This document shows positions 39,928 through 41,623 of a stretch of 41,623 nt of DNA, piece after piece (the stretch's first letter is position 1; every line of letters begins with the position of its first letter). The position numbers were made by a program, and so were the translations under genes. Where the stretch lies: positions 1-41,623 of the forward strand of contig NZ_LTDM01000014.1 of assembly GCF_001940565.1 (NCBI RefSeq), given 5' to 3'. The stretch comes from Tissierella creatinophila DSM 6911. GTDB lineage: Bacteria > Bacillota > Clostridia > Tissierellales > Tissierellaceae. The notes beneath the pieces are model-generated. The model was not told where the DNA came from, ran no database searches, and saw only the letters and a program-made list of their open reading frames with translations.

Positions 39928-40003
39928 TGGTGATCCATCCGCGACTCGAACGCGGGACACCCTGATTAAAAGTCAGGTGCTCTACCAACTGAGCTAATGG
40001 ATC
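39928..40003 (-). tRNA. tRNA-Lys (anticodon TTT)
   Basis: A 76-base tRNA with acceptor GATCCAT/ATGGATC, anticodon loop CTTTTAA and CCA end. Confidence 0.95.
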
Positions 40004-40014
40004 ATAAGTTTTGT

Positions 40015-40091
40015 TGGCTGGGGTGACAGGACTCGAACCTGTGGAATGCTAGAGTCAAAGTCTAGTGCCTTACCGACTTGGCTACACCCCA
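40015..40091 (-). tRNA. tRNA-Gln (anticodon TTG)
   Basis: Acceptor TGGGGTG/CACCCCA, D arm GCCAAGTCGGTAAGGC, anticodon loop CTTTGAC, CCA end. A typical glutamine tRNA. Confidence 0.95.
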
Positions 40092-40114
40092 ATGTAAAGC
40101 AATGTAAAATTTAA

Positions 40115-40191
40115 TGGCGCACCTAGGAGGATTCGAACCCCCGGCACACGGATTAGAAGTCCGTTGCTCTATCCTACTGAGCTATAGGTGC
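40115..40191 (-). tRNA. tRNA-Arg (anticodon TCT)
   Basis: A 77-base tRNA with acceptor GCACCTA/TAGGTGC, anticodon loop CTTCTAA and CCA end. It reads AGA/AGG, the main arginine codons in such A+T-rich genomes. Confidence 0.95.
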
Positions 40192-40208
40192 TTAATTTTT
40201 AAAACAAG

Positions 40209-40282
40209 TGGAGCGGGTGAAGGGAATCGAACCCTCGCAATCAGCTTGGAAGGCTGGAGCTCTACCACTGAGCTACACCCGC
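40209..40282 (-). tRNA. tRNA-Gly (anticodon TCC)
   Basis: A 74-base tRNA with acceptor GCGGGTG/CACCCGC, anticodon loop CTTCCAA and CCA end. Confidence 0.95.
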
Positions 40283-40293
40283 AAATTTTTTTT

Positions 40294-40378
40294 TGGTGGA
40301 GGAGACTGGATTTGAACCAGTGAAAGCTGAGCTAACGGATTTACAGTCCGTCCCCTTTAGCCACTTGGGTACTCCTCC
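40294..40378 (-). tRNA. tRNA-Tyr (anticodon GTA)
   Basis: An 85-base tRNA with a long variable arm, acceptor GGAGGAG/CTCCTCC, anticodon loop CTGTAAA and CCA end. Confidence 0.95.
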
Positions 40379-40400
40379 ATATTTTTTTATAATGTTTTTG

Positions 40401-40476
<76 letters not shown>

Positions 40477-40553
40477 ATCATTAATTATATAGGTAAATAT
40501 TTAATACCTTTCATATTATACTATCCATCTTTTAAAATGTCAAGATATTTTTT

Positions 40554-40630
40554 TGGCGACCTGGAAGGGACTCGAACCCTCGACCTCCAGCGTGACAGGC
40601 TGGCATTCTAACCAACTGAACTACCAGGCC
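40554..40630 (-). tRNA. tRNA-Asp (anticodon GTC)
   Basis: A 77-base tRNA with acceptor GGCCTGG/CCAGGTC (one G-U pair), anticodon loop CTGTCAC and CCA end. Confidence 0.95.
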
Positions 40631-40706
40631 GCATGTTTTTTAGCAGTTTCGTGACACAAATTTATTCACTCCCTATCGGTCGTATAAATTTGGTACTCAT
40701 TGCATT

Positions 40707-40746
40707 TGACCTACCATCAATTTGCTATGCAAATTGGATTAGGTCA
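40707..40746. repeat. nested inverted repeat in a tRNA spacer
   Basis: TGACCTA (40707) pairs with TAGGTCA (40740), and inside it AATTTGC pairs with GCAAATT around a 3-base loop. The outer arms, preceded by CATT, recur beside the 5S gene at 41455-41495. Spacer 40631-40751 holds no gene. Confidence 0.55.
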
Positions 40747-40751
40747 TAATA

Positions 40752-40827
40752 TGGTGGGCACAACAGGGCTCGAACCTGTGACCCCCTGCTTGTAAGGCAG
40801 GTGCTCTCCCAACTGAGCTATGCGCCC
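40752..40827 (-). tRNA. tRNA-Val (anticodon TAC)
   Basis: A 76-base tRNA with acceptor GGGCGCA pairing TGTGCCC, anticodon loop CTTACAA and CCA end. Confidence 0.95.
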
Positions 40828-40850
40828 ATATATTTAAATATGATGTTAAT

Positions 40851-40925
40851 TGGTGACCCCACCGGGATTCGAACCCGGGATACCGCCGTGAAAGGGCGAT
40901 GTCTTAACCGCTTGACCATGGGGCC
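40851..40925 (-). tRNA. tRNA-Glu (anticodon TTC)
   Basis: A 75-base tRNA with acceptor GGCCCCA/TGGGGTC, anticodon loop CTTTCAC and CCA end. Confidence 0.95.
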
Positions 40926-40965
40926 TTATTTGTTTTATTAGCACATTTATCTATGTATGAAGTTT

Positions 40966-41042
40966 TGGTAGCGGCGAACGGAATTGAACCGCTGACACTG
41001 CGGGTATGAACCGCATGCTCTAGCCATCTGAGCTACGCCGCC
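40966..41042 (-). tRNA. tRNA-Met, elongator (anticodon CAT)
   Basis: A 77-base tRNA with acceptor GGCGGCG/CGCCGCT, anticodon loop TTCATAC and CCA end. The body GTAGCTCAGATGGCTAGAGCA is that of the Firmicute elongator. Confidence 0.93.
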
Positions 41043-41126
41043 ACAATTTTTATACTTGTCCTTCTCATATAAATAGTAATTTTATGGTTGTACACTAGGG
41101 CACTCCCTATTATAAAAATAAATTTA

Positions 41127-41203
<77 letters not shown>

Positions 41204-41245
41204 TTATGTTATTAAAGTTGTACACTTAGGTATTAAGTAAAAAGT

Positions 41246-41334
41246 TGGTGCCGAAGACCGGAATTGAACCGGTACGACCGATAAAGGCCGCAGGATTTTA
41301 AGTCCTGTGCGTCTGCCAGTTCCGCCACTCCGGC
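41246..41334 (-). tRNA. tRNA-Leu (anticodon TAA)
   Basis: An 89-base tRNA with a long variable arm, acceptor GCCGGAG/CTTCGGC, anticodon loop CTTAAAA and CCA end. Confidence 0.95.
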
Positions 41335-41342
41335 AACTTAAT

Positions 41343-41417
41343 TGGCTCTCAGGGTGGGACTCGAACCCACAACCTACCGGTTAACAGCCGGTTGCTCCAC
41401 CATTGAGCTACCTAAGA
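41343..41417 (-). tRNA. tRNA-Asn (anticodon GTT)
   Basis: A 75-base tRNA with acceptor TCTTAGG/CCTGAGA, anticodon loop CTGTTAA and CCA end. It is the first tRNA behind the 5S gene. Confidence 0.95.
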
Positions 41418-41454
41418 ATAGTAGAACTGCATAGATTATCTATGCTACTACATT

Positions 41455-41495
41455 TGACCTATTAAAAGCTTATTATTGTTACTAAGTTTAGGTCA
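41455..41495. repeat. inverted repeat directly behind the 5S gene
   Basis: TGACCTA (41455) and TAGGTCA (41489) can form a stem that starts 4 bases after the 5S 3' end. The same arms occur at 40707-40746. A second small hairpin, GCATAGAT/ATCTATGC, lies at about 41429-41445. An RNA-processing signal is a possible role. Confidence 0.5.
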
Positions 41496-41499
41496 CTAA

Positions 41500-41615
41500 T
41501 CTGGCGACTTCCTACTCTCCCAGGACGTTGCCATCCAAGTACCATCGGCGTTAAGAGGCTTAACTTCTGTGTTCGGTATGGGTACAGGTGTGTCCCTCTT
41601 GCTATTGTTACCAGA
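41500..41615 (-). rRNA. rrf: 5S ribosomal RNA
   Basis: The 116-base region contains the conserved 5S core CCCATACCGAACACAGAAG on the minus strand and closes with matching ends TCTGGT and CGCCAGA. It is followed by the tRNA cluster, so the window ends inside an rRNA operon whose 23S gene should lie just beyond the right edge. Ends are good to a few bases. Confidence 0.95.
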
Positions 41616-41623
41616 TAAACTAC

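Overview
The window looks like a chromosome segment of a low-G+C, probably anaerobic Firmicute (Clostridia/Tissierellia-like; I would not name a genus). The reasons are very A+T-rich DNA, strong AGGAGG ribosome sites, a two-subunit Fe-S fumarase, a ThiI without rhodanese domain next to a NifS-type desulfurase, and a large tRNA cluster behind a 5S rRNA.

Bases 1 to about 14,200 are the integrase-proximal end of a temperate phage or similar element whose other end lies off the left edge. A divergent switch at 10,576-10,742 carries five related 15-bp operators and two promoters. Rightward, the lysogeny side holds an XRE repressor, an ImmA-type protease, a RhuM-family protein and a large serine recombinase. 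Leftward runs a long early operon: Cro-like regulator, many small genes, a Rha gene broken by an 11-bp tandem duplication, a Gam-like protein, a Sak4-like ATPase, an SF2 helicase with an HNH endonuclease gene behind it, a DUF669/SSB-like protein, a Prim-Pol/SF3 helicase, an iteron cluster that looks like a replication origin, and a VRR-NUC nuclease. A DUF1883 gene with its own promoter and a possible operator lies antisense inside this operon.

Bases 14,200-16,450 are a scar zone: a 14-codon gene fragment, a GNAT acetyltransferase, a ParA fragment, a perfect 15-bp inverted repeat and several very small membrane-protein genes.

Bases 16,450-38,980 are core chromosome. On the minus strand are aspartase; a fumarase (alpha/beta), MalQ, glycogen phosphorylase and sugar-binding lipoprotein series; lipoate ligase; a puuR-potABCD polyamine operon with a consensus promoter; lemA with a TPM-domain gene; and nifS-thiI. 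On the plus strand are a structured leader RNA with a terminator, an L-asparaginase, a His/Cys-rich protein and a YprB-like exonuclease-fold protein. Asparaginase, aspartase and fumarase together could convert asparagine to aspartate, fumarate and malate; MalQ and phosphorylase handle maltodextrin or glycogen.

Bases 38,980-41,623 are the 3' end of an rRNA operon on the minus strand: 5S rRNA followed by 21 tRNA genes, with a probable terminator inside the cluster and duplicated isoleucine tRNAs. The 23S and 16S genes should lie to the right of the window.
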